Source: Takakia lepidozioides
Lineage: Eukaryota > Streptophyta > Takakiopsida > Takakiales > Takakiaceae
Direction: 5' to 3'
DNA: 64,000 nucleotides
Assembly: GCA_030704615.1 (NCBI GenBank)
Contig: CM060732.1
Location: forward strand, 80,871,171-80,935,170
In this document: piece after piece, positions 21,491-34,988 of the stretch
How the letters are laid out: every line of letters begins with the position of its first letter
Position numbering within the stretch: position 1 is the stretch's first letter
The notes under the pieces: generated by a model
What the model was told of the DNA's origin: nothing
Seen by the model: only the letters and a program-made list of their open reading frames with translations
Database searches by the model: none
Translations under genes and position numbers: made by a program

Positions 21491-24400
21491 ATGTATGTGG
21501 ATGAATTGACCAGAACAGGCGTCTTACGAGCTCGTGGTCTGCTCAATGGAGCTCGTGGCTATGGTTGCAGCTCCAATGGTATTAAGGAAGCTCGGCGCAG
21601 CCGATTCTACGTAGGAAAGGCTGAGGCAGAGGGCCCCCACCAGCGCACCCATGGCATCCACGTCTTCCAATGTTCGGTAAGAAGTCCAACCTGTGGTGGT
21701 TTCCTTTACAATTACCTCGCAATCTCACGTTTGTAGTCGAACTTACTATCTAGAGTACAGCTTTTTCTCACGAATGTGAAAGCGGACTCTTGGCATTTCG
21801 ATACTGAGGTTGTCACTCAACCTTGGCAAAAAAATTTAGATGGGATCCTACAGCCAGCACACGACGTCATCTATTTGTTTAATGGCGAAGCACGACTCCA
21901 ATTTTTCCTCTTTGCATTTCACTATAGCAGATTCCTTGTCTTCTAAATTGGTCGCCTTCTCTCCTTACTTTACCACGTCGGTCTCCTTCTGGCACCTACA
22001 AAGCTGCGCCCCCACCCCAAAACCCACTCCCTCACTGTGATATCCATCTTAACTGTCCCTGGGTCACCTTGCTTCTATTTCTCTATTAATGTACCAAGCA
22101 CTCACCTTACTTGTTTGAACACCAACTTGTAGTGATGCAACAACCATAAAAGCTTCAAATATGTAATAATTAGAGATGTGGGGACAGCTTAGCCAAGAAC
22201 GTTCAGAACAAGGTCTCAAGGGAACTGTGTCAGTAGTGATACGGTTTGTGTAATATTACATCTGGATCTGTATCTGTATCTGTTGTAAAGTCCTGTTGGT
22301 AATTTCTTCTGGAAGAGGATAATGGAGAATCTCTACAGCAGAATGACATGAATTCGGGGTAACGTTTGCAGGATCAGCTGGGCATTGTTGCAAGAATATC
22401 AAAGTGCATTGCATCTCGGGGTGCAAATATCCTCAATGTCGATCTCTACATTGATTTTGATGGAGGAAAAATCCCTGTGTTTTATGCACGAAGGTAAGGC
22501 CCACTAGGCTATACAACTCTTCTCTGTCTCATAACATCTATTATCCTTCATGTCTCGCATGTACCTCTCATCTGCATCTGAAGGAGGAGTCAGCCGTCAT
22601 CAGTGACGTATTAGAGAATTCGACCTGTGATGCACTTGAACAGGTTTCGTAGTAACACTCAACTGCAAGTTCTCTTCTGTCCTCACAATCCTGTGTCTCT
22701 CAAGCCCCACCTAGCTCTGGGAGGGTTAGTTTTCCACGGGGGCTGCTGACATCTAAAGGAAGGGCCATGTGCGGCTAGGATCTGCCGAGTATGTACCACC
22801 CAAGAAGTAGAGACATAGTATCATTGTGTTTCTCCTGGTCAAATCAGTACTACTTTTCTACTGATGCCATGCCTTGGGATTAGCAGCGTCAAGGACCAGA
22901 AGTGATTGGCAGCTTACCTGCATGAGGCACTCGGTCTCTAAACTACATTTTATTTTATTTTTTGGTCGTCGCTTGTTATTCTATGTTGTTCCATTAGCCC
23001 TCCAGGGTCCTGCTGGAGCAATAGCTTTCGCTTACTTTTAGACTATCCCTTGATCACTAGTTGTTTTTCGGCTGCTTGTTGAGGGCCCCACTCTCTTCTT
23101 GTTCCATGTGTTCTCGTTCCACAAGCTCTGTGAGCTTTCTGCGGACGCTATAAAGTATCATTTCATTTCAACTCTTTGCAGTGGAAGTAAATGAATTTCT
23201 TTCTCTAGCTCTCTCTCTCTCTCTCTCTCCAGAAGGCTCCGGCCAACAACGTGTGAGTAAATTCTCTTATCTCTCTCTCTCTCTAACAAAGTTAGGCATA
23301 AAACTTCCCTGAACTTGTTTCCAGTTTATGACAGGGGTGAGGACCTTAAGGATGATCTGAAGGGCCTACCTACCATTGGCACAAGACTCAGGGCAGGGAG
23401 TCATCTTGGAATTAAAAACAGATGCGGACAGGAAAGGGAGATTGTCAGTGCCTGATGTGCAAAAGACAATATCCATTTTCTGATACAATGTCCGAGGTGT
23501 TCTCATCAGAGAGCAACCCTCTTCAGGACCATCAAGAACATAGTCCCTGCACCTCTGTTCACCAACTTTCAAAATCTCGAGGCTGAGCCTAAAGCCCTGG
23601 CCCTGTTGTGGTCTAATTGCTGGGCAGCTCACACACAGCAGATTGATGCTTGTGTGAAGGGCTTTCTAGAGGAAATCTGCAAAGCCTGAACTAAATGTAT
23701 TCCAAGGTGTGTCCCACTACTGGTGTGAACCCGTAGTGTCCGTTCCCTCTTGTTCCACCCAAACTGGGCGCGGGGTCTGTGGCCACAACCCTACGGCAAA
23801 CAACGTATGAGTACATTCTCTGTCTCTCCAGTTCCATGCTTAGATTGTACATCTTGTAGGATTGAGAGTGCGAAGGATACGGCATTAGGCAGTGCATTGC
23901 CTTTTTACAAGTCCTCTCTATTTATTGTCCCTCTCTTATTCTATTAAGGAAACATTCTCACATCAGTAGCCAGTGAGTTTGCATTTGACCCTGTGCAGTG
24001 GCCACGTGCGGTTATGGATGATGACTTTGCTCAGCTTTCCAGCTTCTTTAAGGCTGAGAAGTCCATTGTGCGGGTATTGGGCGTTGATTCTGACCTGAAG
24101 ATGGCCGTGCTTGCATCCTGGCAGGTATGCTGGACAGGCAAAGAGAGAGAAAAATGTTGTTGAATGTTGGCCCTGACTTTTCATAGTTCCTGCAGGACGA
24201 ACCCCTCAAGGTACTAGTAGTACCTTCATTGAGTCTCACAATAAGTTAGGCAGGAGAACAGGAAATAATGATCTGTCCCTACTTCTTTCATGGTGCAATC
24301 TGGCAGATCCCATTCTCTTGGGTGTATTACTCCATCCATTTGTCTCGACGTTGAGATCGTGCAAGCTGATTCTGAGGGAAACGTGGTGGACAAGTAGTGT

Positions 24401-26303
24401 AGCATCAGATGTGGTTGCCTTTAAACTGGAGAGAGAGATAGCAGACAAGACTGAATGAGCATTAAGGAGAAACAACACAGACCATCAAGCTTCTGGTCTT
24501 GACTATAATATGATATTCAGGACCATTGCTTGGTGGACTTACTGCATCGGTGGCAAGAAGGCGAGCTTCCTGTTGATATAAAATGCATCATCAGGTGACT
24601 TTCCCTTTCTTACACTTCTGATTTGTTGCAACTCACTAGGGTGACCTTGGTGGAAGGAGTGGCCTCCATTCTACTCACTTTGGCCCCCCTACTCCATTTC
24701 TCTCTACCCTGTCCAACTCAAGCTTTGGTCCAAGAGCCACGGTTTACAGCAAGCAAGCAGTCCATTTTCCAAAAAACCAGCCATTATCTTAGAACAAGTT
24801 CTTAGAATGCCGATGTCCAGTCAGAACAGTGCCTGGACATTTCTTTCACTGCTAGATAAAATCAGCCCAGTTAATCAGCAAGGAGGGGAAAAGTGAAGAG
24901 ATACTTGTCAACCTGAAATGAATGCGTACTGCTGTTAGTTGTTGGATGCCATGAGAGGGTATCTTGTCTTTTCTAGGCACAATAGCCTGCTTTGCTGTTG
25001 GCATGACGCTTGGAAATTTCTCCATTGTTACTGATTTGGGACAATGGGTTGCAGCAATCATAATCGGGGCCCAAACACTCATGTTATGCGGTTTCTGGAG
25101 AGGCATGCTATCCCCTACCACTATCTGCCCACCAACAAAGACAATAAGCGTGAAGCTGAGATCCTTGATCTCATCTCCGAAACCAATTTTCTGGTGCTTG
25201 CCCGCTACATGCAGGTATTGTGTCTGCCTCTTTTATTTTGGTTGTTACCAGGAAACATGCCCAAGTTTATGGGCATGGGTTTTTCTAAATGGTTTTGGCC
25301 TGAACTAATCTCACCTCATGTGAAAGTTGTGCTGACGCAATGGTGCTTGAAGAGGGCTTGAAGCAGCACTTTGACTCTCTTTACCTGTGGGGTGATTGCG
25401 GCACAGGTGTTGTCACCTGAATTCCTTAGAAGCTATAAAAGAGATATCATTAACATCCATCATGGGCTCTTACCCTCATTCAAAGGATCAAATCCATACA
25501 AACAGGTATTGCGCAGAAACTCCCAAAAACTTGACCTCCCACTTAGTACTAGAAAGGGCTTGTTGGCAATTCATGAATATTTCACATCTGTGAAGTATAT
25601 TGAAGACCCAGGGCATTGATGGAAGAAGCATTTATCTTGTCATCTGCCTAAGTATACATGTGAGGTAGCAACCTTGACGACAGTTAGGGGACATGTCAAT
25701 TGAAAGAAAAGGCTGAAAGTAGTTCTAGTGGTACTGCCCAATGAGCTTTGGCAGAAAAGCTATTCTGCACCAATCGGGTTGTAAAGATCTGTTATAGAGC
25801 AGGTTTCCAATCTAATGAGCTTGTGAGCGACAAGTTAAATGAAGTTACCATGACTATGCTACATTGCAGGCGTACCAAGCTGGGGTGAAATTGATTGGTG
25901 CCACCAGCCATTTTGTTACTGAGGAACTCGATGATGGTCCTATCATTGAGCAAATGGTAGGTTTCCCTGGCTTCCTTACAAAAATATAATCTCCTCCAAA
26001 AAATAGAATCTCCAAAAATAATAATCAAAGGGTAGTTGTTGGATAGCTCACTTGGCCACTTGAACGGCGCATTCCTGGTTTTTTCTTTTTATGCTTATTT
26101 ACATAAGCTGGATGCGAAAAGATTATTGACTAGCTCTTGCTTGTGCGGGTCAGGTGGACCGGATTACTCACAGGGACAGTCTAGGTGTGTTTGCAACAAG
26201 ATCTGAGAATCTCGAAAAGCAGTGCCTAGCCAAGGCCATCAAGTATTACTGTGAGCAACGCATTCTTCGATACAGCACCAACAAAACCATTGTTTTTGCC
26301 TAG
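21491..26303 (+). CDS. PURU: 10-formyltetrahydrofolate deformylase (PurU type)
   Basis: This enzyme hydrolyses 10-formyl-THF to formate and THF; plant forms are mitochondrial. Eight exons join in phase: 21491-21676, 22372-22493, 23974-24124, 24521-24594, 25055-25214, 25407-25505, 25870-25956 and 26154-26303, giving 342 residues. The first 50 residues are basic and organelle-signal-like. Then come an ACT domain ([19 protein letters not shown]) and the formyl-transferase-like catalytic domain. Key catalytic motifs are present: [30 protein letters not shown] and [12 protein letters not shown]. The order and spacing match Arabidopsis PURU as I recall it. Intron 2 has been enlarged by LINE fragments. 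An upstream leader exon is possible. The gene looks intact. Confidence 0.92.
23050..23175 (+). mobile_element. Short retroelement 3' end with ATTTC tail
   Basis: In intron 2 of the deformylase gene, about 110 bp ending GCGGACGCTATAAAGTATC-ATTTCATTTC match, in reverse, the sequence at 43350-43460. The last 25 bases also match the 3' end of the LINE near 41698-41728. It is either a 5'-truncated LINE copy of a second subfamily or a SINE that shares the LINE tail. Confidence 0.6.
23292..23830 (+). mobile_element. 5'-truncated LINE copy in deformylase intron 2
   Basis: Starting at AAAGTTAGGCATAAAACTTC, this stretch parallels the LINE from about 40507 to 41070: the end of ORF2, its Cys/His motif region (LMCKR... 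in a decayed frame), and the 3' tail with GGCAAACAACGTATGAGTACATTCTCT. Frames are broken. It lies between exons 2 and 3 in the same orientation as the gene. CT-rich microsatellites (23208-23230, 23270-23283) precede it. Confidence 0.8.
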
Positions 26304-27717
26304 TAATAGTTTCTGTACAGCAAAGGGGCTTTTTGTATAAAATAGCAGTCATTGAATTGAAACACTCTTTGTATGGACACCGAAGACAAAGAAAGGAGCT
26401 TCATAGCACCCATGAAAGCTGAAAGAGCTTATTAAGACAGTAAAAGGGTCACAAACAAAACCATTGTCCTTTCCAAGTAACCTGCTAATTAGGAATGTGG
26501 TTCTCAAAAAAGCTAGGTGCCTCTGCCAGTGATTTAAAGTTTCCAAAGAGAGGAATCTCATAATACAGAAGACATCCCTGTGTAGAATTTCCTGCTGTGA
26601 AGGGGCCAAGAAGGTGGGGGGGGGTGACTGAGCAGCTGCTAACTCCCATGTTCTCAAGACAGCTTATGTGCAGGCCCACTTGGCAGCTCTCTCTTGCATA
26701 TTGTTAACCATCATGCAAACTCTCAGTTTGATTGAATGCTACGAGTTCCCAGAAAAGGAGACGAACATGGCTGGGACATCTTCAAGGAGAACAGAACCCT
26801 GATGAGGGTTTTGGCTGTCTGCTTCGGACTTCATGGAGACACGACGAAGGCACAAGAGGCATCTAGAAAACAAATTTGGACATACAAGTTACATCAATGA
26901 GAGCCGCGAATCATATCTAGGTAAGACAATCGAAGATAGCTGACGTGGCTTCCCTACGTACGCTATGTTTCTCTCTCTCTCTCCACAGGCATCAGTACCG
27001 TCGCATACCCGAATAACAATGCAGCTCTGTGGTAGTAAGAGCCCAAGTGGGGATATCGCAGGCGGAGAAGCTCATATCCAATTTGGTTTGCTTGAGGGGG
27101 CCGCGCGAACGCGAGCCCCCGCTGCCACAAATTACGACGTGCATGCCCCCCGTAGGGAGATGCTAGGATTGCCCGCCCCGGAGTGCAATGGGGCAGACTC
27201 TCCTAGGCCATCGACCTTGCTGATCACCGATAGACCCCGCCCAGGTAAGTATGGAAGTCAGTCCAGCCAGCTAGCTTATATACCGAAACTTTAGCCAGTT
27301 TCGGGCAATGGATATGGGATAATTCGATCCACCCCACATTGCAACTCCCTTCGCAATATTTTCATTGACTACAAATGGAGAAAGTACCTAAAACCCTGTT
27401 GGCTACTGGTTTCATTCATCGGTACGAGGAAGTGGCAGTCATCCATCGGCACCCTGCCGGGTGGTGGATGACAAACTGTGTAACGAATGCAACACTGTGT
27501 CATTCGCAGGAGAGGGGGGGAGTGCGGGAGCGAAGGAAAGGGTGGTGTGTGTCGGAGGGAGGGCAAGAGCGATCTTGTGTGGGCAGCAAGCATCCTTTGA
27601 GATGGAGCAGAAGGGCCCGGGATGGCAAGCTTGGTTGGATGAGGGCTATGTTCTCGCGATGTGAGACGCTTCTTTTCGTGTAATTTAGTGCAGTGGTGCT
27701 GGAGAAGGGAGGTGGCA
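26304..27717. other. Intergenic region between deformylase and UBX genes
   Basis: It holds the 3' end of the deformylase transcript and the promoter of the UBX gene. Open frames at 26965-27294 and 27375-27683 have no recognisable domain. A short G run occurs at 26616-26624. Confidence 0.4.
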
Positions 27718-30700
27718 ATGGAGGTCAAGCAACCGGGGGAGGAGGAGGAGCAGGAGAAAGTAGCAGGGTTTATGGAGATAGTAGGAGAGACATCGGAGCG
27801 TGCCCGACAGTTTCTTGAGGCGTGTGCCAATCTATTACACCACTCTTTTTTTGCGTTCTCTTTTTCTGGCTTTTCTTCTTGCGCTTGGGACGGTTCTGTC
27901 TCACTGGAGCATTGAGTGATGGTGGAATTCGATGCAGTAGAACGAGGGACGGGGCAGATTCATATGTTAAGGAACATTCATGTCGTTTTGGTGTTTAAGC
28001 GTGACGTGTGTTGCTAGCTGGATTTGCATGGAGGTTGATTCCGGTGCGATTGTTTGCCTTCCCGATATGCTTTGCGATCTTTCGGAGATTTCTTTCTCCG
28101 AACCGAATCATGTGTAACCGGTTTTTTTAATTCTGTGTTTCTCTGGTATCTTTTGTACGTTTGGATTAGTGTGTGCGAATAACGGAAAGAGAGAAGACAC
28201 TGTGCGGAAGCTAGAGGGACCGAAGAGGGAAGGGTTCGAGGCACTCTGTCGACATAAACTGAGACAATCTAATTGTTGGAGTAAAATTGGCATATCGTGG
28301 GATTTATTGCTTTGCCCTCTCCTTTTCGAAGGTTTCTGCACTCTCCCAAGGAAGGGCTGAGTACTTTTACCTAGGGATCTTGCAGATTTCAATTTCATCT
28401 CACGAATGAATTTGGTAATATACAGCACAATCTTTTACTAGGGTTGAGGAATAGTAGTTGCTCTGGAGTCCGACAAAGACTGCTGTGGGCAGTAAAGGGG
28501 AGGAGTCCTGGTCAAGGTGTGTCAGTTTTGTTGGACAACACACCTTGAATGTCCATTTTCTAGAGCGTTCCACCATGGCAGCAAAATTTGTGACAAAAAA
28601 GTCTTATCGGGGATTGATCTTCAGAATACTGAACTTCTCCTATTAACCACCACTCTTTCTCAGTAGCACCAACTTTGTGTATGGCCAGGAGTGTGGGGGT
28701 TGCATAATAACAGCATGTGATCAGTAAGCTAGTCTTACATCACCTAACTGTTACCCTGAAGCTGTAGTTATGATTGCCTTTGTCTTCCGGTCCTACTATT
28801 TCGGCACTTCCTTGGGAACACTTTTTGGGAGATGTATTTGTGTGGGCACTTGCGGCAGTGAGAAGGAATGTTGGCTCTTAAGAGCTTTTAGGGGAATCAG
28901 ACAATTTTAACTTCCAATTTGAAAGTTTCTAGTTGTGGCGAAATGGTATGGGTATGGAAAACTGCACTTGTCAGGTTCTTAGCTGTTGGCCATGTTGCTT
29001 GCCATTGCCCTAAAATGTCTGCTGTATGGTCTACTTGGGTGATAAGGGAGCTGGTTTATCCTCTTTCAAGTTTGGTCAGAAGCCATGATACAGAAGCCTC
29101 AGCTCATGGCATTGCTCAGACATGCTGGATGGACGCCAAAACTTTGGACTAGGGTTTTTCTGGGGCTTTCCCACAAAAAACCCTAGCAAAGCTTGTGTGT
29201 CATTGACATGTGGAATATTTCCAAGTCCAGGCGCAATTTCTATATTAACCTCAAAAAGGTTCCTTGGTCTCTGTTGAGATGCCTGAAAGTGCATCTGGCT
29301 TGGGTCCTCCGTGAGGTGACTCCACAGCATACTGTTGATAGTTGAAGTCTTTAGGGCTTGCTGTTGGTTGAAATACTTAAGCTCTGTAAAAAGACACTTT
29401 TGCAGCTACCCAACTGACAAAATGTCTGCAGAGCGTGATCCTTACTAGTTAGAGAACGTTCTTTCTTATGTGATATTTTGAGAAGTGTGCTAGCTAACTG
29501 ACCAGAATGCAAGGGCTGCTTATGGCAGCACTGACCTTTTTTTGAGACTTTCACCTCTTCTGTGATCTGTTATGGTCCTCTTTTGAAGTAATGCTCCTGT
29601 ATGCCTTTAGCCTGCATAATGCACCATACCGTGTTGCTGATTCTGATATTTTTACTTTGTATGTGCCAAACAGGCCACAGGTTGGCACCTGGAGGAAGCT
29701 ATACAACTGTATTTTGCTGAAAGTCATGAGGGGGGAGGTTCAAGGGGGCCCTTGTCCACCTCTGTCTCAGTGCCGTCTGGATCCTTGATCCCAGCAGGAC
29801 CTAGTTCACCCGGTCCTCAGCCTCTTGGGCCCACGGCTTCAACAGACAGGTAATTCGCAGATTGTTGTAGATTTTTCTCTTTTGGAATGATCATAGAAAT
29901 GATTACCTTTTCTTGTATATCAGAGAACTCTGTTTAAAAATTGAGGTGAAGGGGTAGACCAGTTTATGTCTAGTACTCTTCAGTATGTCGAGTACATAGT
30001 CTATTTTTTCTACTGTTTTTCTTGGAGAACTTATGAAGAGCTGCAGCGAAGTGAAAATCATTTCTTACTATCTCGACAAGTGTTCTGATGTTTCAAACCT
30101 AGTCAAGAGATGTCCTGTTTGTGGGACAACCATCTTTGAATCTGGCATTTGGTTTGCAGCTCGAGAGATGTTGCCGGGGATGATTATGTGCGGCCGCCAT
30201 TGCCTGTGAAAAGGGAGGCATTATATGAAGACATTTTCCAGTATAGGTACCTGTCTTGCTACCTTTTGTGTGTGCTATCTTGATGGTTTTCTGTACAAAC
30301 CACGAGGTTCTTTGCCATCAATTTGGTTTGCATGAATGACTCCAGAATATTGTTAAGAAAGGGCTTGTTGGGATGGTTTGCCCATCTGGACAGGTACTTC
30401 GGAGTCATGCACTGGCATAAAACAATTTGGCAAATGGTTGCTGGGAGCCCAGGGTCAATTGTTCAGGGAACTGAAGTGATTATGCCTGGACTGTGGTGGC
30501 CTAAGGTCTCATGCTGAGGGAATGATTTCTGCTTTGGCTTGTATGTCAGGGCACATCGAATGGCACAAACGCCAAATCAGCCCACATCTGTGGATGCTTT
30601 TCGTAACTTTGAAGATGAAGCTAGTCAGCGGCCTGGATGGGGCACAGGCGAGGCCAGCAGCAACACTAACATGGGCCTTGGGGCTGGGCTTCAAAACTCA

Positions 30701-33700
30701 CTTGCGGCCCTTTATCGTCCACCATTTGTGCTCATATTTCAGGGCACTTTTGAGCAGGTTGCAATTGCACTTTCTCATGTTTGGTCATCACGAGGTTACT
30801 GCAGCTGGTTGAAGACTCTGTTGTGTTTGAAGTTCAGTAGAGAGAAAAAATAGGAAATAATTTGCTGACCTTGTACTTGCTTTTAAACTAGATCTGTGGA
30901 TAAAAAAATGTAAGCAACTTCACCCTTGACTCTCTTACATGTGCACATCTAGGAATATTTCCACATTCCTAGTATAGCTTTTTGAGCTTGGAGGACCTTA
31001 TGTGCAGGCCAAAACAGAGGCTGCGAGACAAGGAAAGTGGTTGCTTGTGAACTTGCAGTCAACTAAAGAGTTCTCCAGCTACATGGTAAGAGCTGATCTC
31101 AGATTAAGGTTTCCTTGAGCATGTAGCAGTCATATGTGAAGCCATTAGTGCTGTAAGAGTAGTGGCATTTGTGCAAAGGGTTATGAAACAGTAAGACCAT
31201 CAGTATCTATGGTCTTGCCTGCTTTCCTCTTCTGTTGGAATTGTGGACCTTAGATGCTAAACCATGCTATGCTATTAAAGATACTGCTGCATGATGATAT
31301 CATAGGCATTGCATCTATGGCAGTTAGGGTGGTGTTGGATACCAGTTTGTCTGAGGGGAGAGAGTATGGCTTGGGTGGGCTGCAGTTAAACCGAGATACC
31401 TGGGCACATGAAGCAGTCAAGGAGACTATTGGCACCTCATTTGTGTTCTGGCAGGTCTGTACATGTATCACCCGGCACCTCCTTTCCCTTGTAAAAGCCT
31501 GGACAGAAATTTTCTTTGTTAATTTTAGGTCAGTTTATTTTTGTAACCAACACAAGCCTATGTGCCGGTGTTGAAAGGCCTATCATGTGTAACCCCTGGC
31601 ATGCCTTTCTTGTGTAACCACTGGTGAAAATGTCATTGGACATTACATCATAATATCCTTCTCACAAATAGAATAGTACAAAATTTCTGCCTGGTCTTTT
31701 ACGAAGTGGAATGTACGAGGCTGCAGGATTTGCCTGATACACTCCACCATACATTTTTTGTTCCCTGTTACCAATGTCCTTGTCAGTGTCAGCTAGTTAC
31801 TGCTGGAATACAATTCATTTCGAGATCCTTTTCAGACAAGCTTTCGGTGCAGGAGAAGGTAAGCTGGTCACTTATAAAGATGAGTATCAATATGTTGCAA
31901 AATTTGTGTATGCGAGTTTACTGGCATACCATCACAGTGAAGGCCTATTCTCTTGTCCTCGGCTGTTGATGGGGAAAACGATCTTCTGATTTTTTTGTCT
32001 AATGTCTTTACATCTTACCAGGTATATGATGACACAGAGGAAGGCAGAAAGGTGTGCACATATTATAAGCTGATTGGCATGCCAACAACACTGGTGCTGG
32101 ACCCTCTCACGGGGCAGAAGATGCGTGCATGGGAAGGCATGATTAGCGCCGAGCGCTTGTTGGAGGTAAATGCCTTGTATTCATCACTATGTACACTCCG
32201 TTGTCGTATTGCCACCTCCTAACACATGCAGGGAAAGGAAGGTCATTGGATGGCAAACTTACTTTGGTTTTACAAGTCTTCAAGCAACTGGTGGCAGGTT
32301 TTATCTGCATGGTAAACTAGGCAACCAGTTTGAGCCTGCCAACTGTCTGCCCCAGACGAGCCTTTTCCAGTTCTGCATTTTGTTGGTGAAATAAGAACAA
32401 AGTGCAATGAAAGACTTTCTCCATGGGTTTTATTTCGTGTATTAGGTTGAGGATGTAGTATGGTGGTTGAAGTGTACTAGACTTCTGATTGTTGAACCAT
32501 ATCATGCTGAGTGGTAGGCTTCTGTGGCTGGGCTTGATCGCAACTGACATTTGGGGCATCTTGCTTGTGGACCTCCCAGATTGAACTTTTGTAAACACCA
32601 AAAATTGTCTCTTGCAATGTGTGATGAGTATTGCCTTAACAAGGCTTATGGTGTGCTTTTATTCATCCCTTGGGTATCTTGGTCATGTAACCCTACAAAT
32701 ACTTGGCCCCTCAAATCTACTAGGTGGTGGCCCAATGCAGGACTTGGTGCCGTACATGGACAGGGGTCCAATGGAAAGGCAACCCCTTGGTGTTCCTCCT
32801 CAAAAACGTGCGCGAGAATCAAGTCAGCAGTACATGCAACCCTCTAAAGATGGTACTGTTTTCTCTTTGCTCTTAGTGGATACCTGACCTTGCCTTAATT
32901 GCAGCATCTGCTCATTTGTCGATGTGTATTGCATTTGCAGGCCCATCATATGAAACAAGTTCACCCCTATGACTTTGGACTTGGACAGGTCGTGCTAATC
33001 GGATGTTTCTGGATGGACCATGTCAAATGTGCCATACAAGTATCAGCCAATTGTCATGCGTCTGTTAATCCAGCTATCTTTCTATGATGTAAATGTCTTT
33101 GTAGATGATAAACCTTGTGGTAACATTCCATTTTGCTTCAAGATTTGCAGATATTGCGCATATTGGGATATCGGTTGACCAGGATGAGGATGAAGAACTG
33201 CGACGAGCATTGGCTGCTTCTCTGGAGAATGTAAATGCACTAGTGCCTGATGCAGGGAACCAGGAGACAACAAAGGTAGTAGAGGGAGTGGCTGATGGTC
33301 AATCTCAGGCAGATAATGTTACTTCAGAAGCTATAAGACCCATAGCCTACCCAGAGTTGCCAGAGGAGCCTGATAGTCGTAACCTCGCAGCGTGTCGGGT
33401 GGCTGTGCGGTTTCCAGACGGCAGAAGGGGCCAGCGAAGATTTTTGAAGTCGGACCCTATCAAGGTAGGTCTTATATCACTGAATGTCATGTATTTTCTA
33501 TGCTCAATTTGTCTGTCAAGATCAGTTAGCTGATAGCTGTTAGCTGTCTGTCATCACACCATCTTAACTGCATGGCAGCTTGAATGTGCTGGCTAAGTGT
33601 GTCCTGAGTTTGGAGTTCTTTAAAAAGGACTTAAGTATAATTTTGGCATTCCTGGAACCAAGCTGCATGCTAAAATCCGCAGTGGTGTTGAACAACGATG

Positions 33701-33940
33701 GTCCAATCAATTAAAATGTGAGCTTTTGCTCCACCTTTCGGCCATGCTCACACATGGGTGTCTGGGTGGCAGTTTTTGTGGACCTTTTGCAGTTCCCAAG
33801 TGAAGGAAGCTGCTGAGGGACGGAAGTTTCACTTGAATCACACTATACCAGGGGCCACAGGCATCCTAGATTACAGCTCAGATGCAAGCATGTTAGAAGC
33901 AGGAGTCGCAAACTCCATGCTTTCCATGACCTGGGATTGA
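27718..33940 (+). CDS. PUX7: UBA-UAS-UIM-UBX protein, CDC48/p97 adaptor (PUX7/UBXD7 type)
   Basis: Proteins of this family bring ubiquitinated substrates to the AAA-ATPase CDC48. Ten exons join in phase: 27718-27823, 29681-29849, 30160-30246, 30550-30757, 31008-31085, 31386-31454, 32022-32165, 32741-32852, 33151-33464 and 33773-33940, for 484 residues. The order is a UBA-like domain (VAGFMEIVGETSERARQFLE, then WHLEEAIQLYFAE), a RPPLPVKRE linker, a thioredoxin-like UAS domain (LAALYRPPF, GKWLLVNLQSTKEFSS, LNRDTWAHEAVKE, MRAWEGMI), a UIM (DEDEELRRALAASLE) and a C-terminal UBX domain. The UBX domain starts CRVAVRFPDGRRGQRRFLKS and contains FCSSQVKEA and ends SMLSMTWD. The exon 1 donor (GTGCCA) is weak. 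All domains of the family are present. Confidence 0.93.
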
Positions 33941-34988
33941 CTTCGTGTAAATCTGCTTCTTGCACATTTGCACCAATTTTCAAACCCACTCTCAAAATTC
34001 AAACTAGTACAGAAGTCTCACAGTGGGTATCTCGTTCTCATATTAACAGGTTGCCTACGATGTGTCTCTATTTATGATGGTGATCATGTAGATGCATCTG
34101 CAGTACTGTTTGTTTTCTCTTGTTTTGTTAGATGCATTATTGCCAGGTGTGGTACTGTTTGGTTTCTCCTATTTTCTGAGCTGCATCTGGTTGCCAGATA
34201 AACCATTGTGGTCTTTAGTGGTGGCAGCCTCTTGCTTGGATTGTAAGTATGATTAGGCAGGTCACTCATAAGTCCGTGGATGTAGGTTGTCCACATCTGT
34301 AGACAACATTAGTTGCAAATGTAGAGGAGCAGTTCCAGCAAAATCTCTACACTTGATAACCAAATCTGTGATGAAATGAAGCTAGAGCAGCACTGGCGGT
34401 AGCTTGAAGTGCCCAAAAAAATGCAGTCACTGCACCCACTATTTTTTTGGTTAAGGCTGGTCTGTAGATTGCTCTTATCTGAAGGGTAAAAATGGGTCTT
34501 GAAGGGCAACCTGCCTGGCAAATCCCATATGCGTAGAGGGCCTCATAGCCAGCCCACATAACATAATTGGTAACCATGTGTTCTAGTCTGTCTGCATCCC
34601 TCTGGTCATGAGTATGTCTTCCATTGACAATCGTTAGTGTGAACTTCCCACACGAAGAGAAAAAAGAATGGCTGGGCTCTGCATCATGTTGGAGGACAGA
34701 ACTTAGGAGCCTGCAAGCACCCTGGAAGTTCACCTCGGAAAATACCATCTTTATTCTGACTGGACAAGTAAAGAGAGTTGGGACAAGTAAAGAGAGTTGG
34801 TGCGTCTGACTAATGTCACAGTTTTAAGAGATGAAGTTGGATATTTTTGTATTAAACCGACAATCAGTAGGGAAAGATGGTAAAGCTCTGTTTGGACAAA
34901 ACTACAAGCTATTGAAGATATATGACGAGAATGTACACACAGCAGACTGGTCAGTCACCTTTTGTCAAGTATAGGTGACAACCTGCCA
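33941..34988. other. Convergent intergenic region, UBX gene and HMCES 3' ends
   Basis: The two genes converge here, so it should hold both 3' UTRs. The 19-base phrase GGACAAGTAAAGAGAGTTG is repeated head to tail at 34762-34780 and 34781-34799. A 133-codon minus-strand open frame (34347-34748) has no recognisable domain. Confidence 0.45.
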
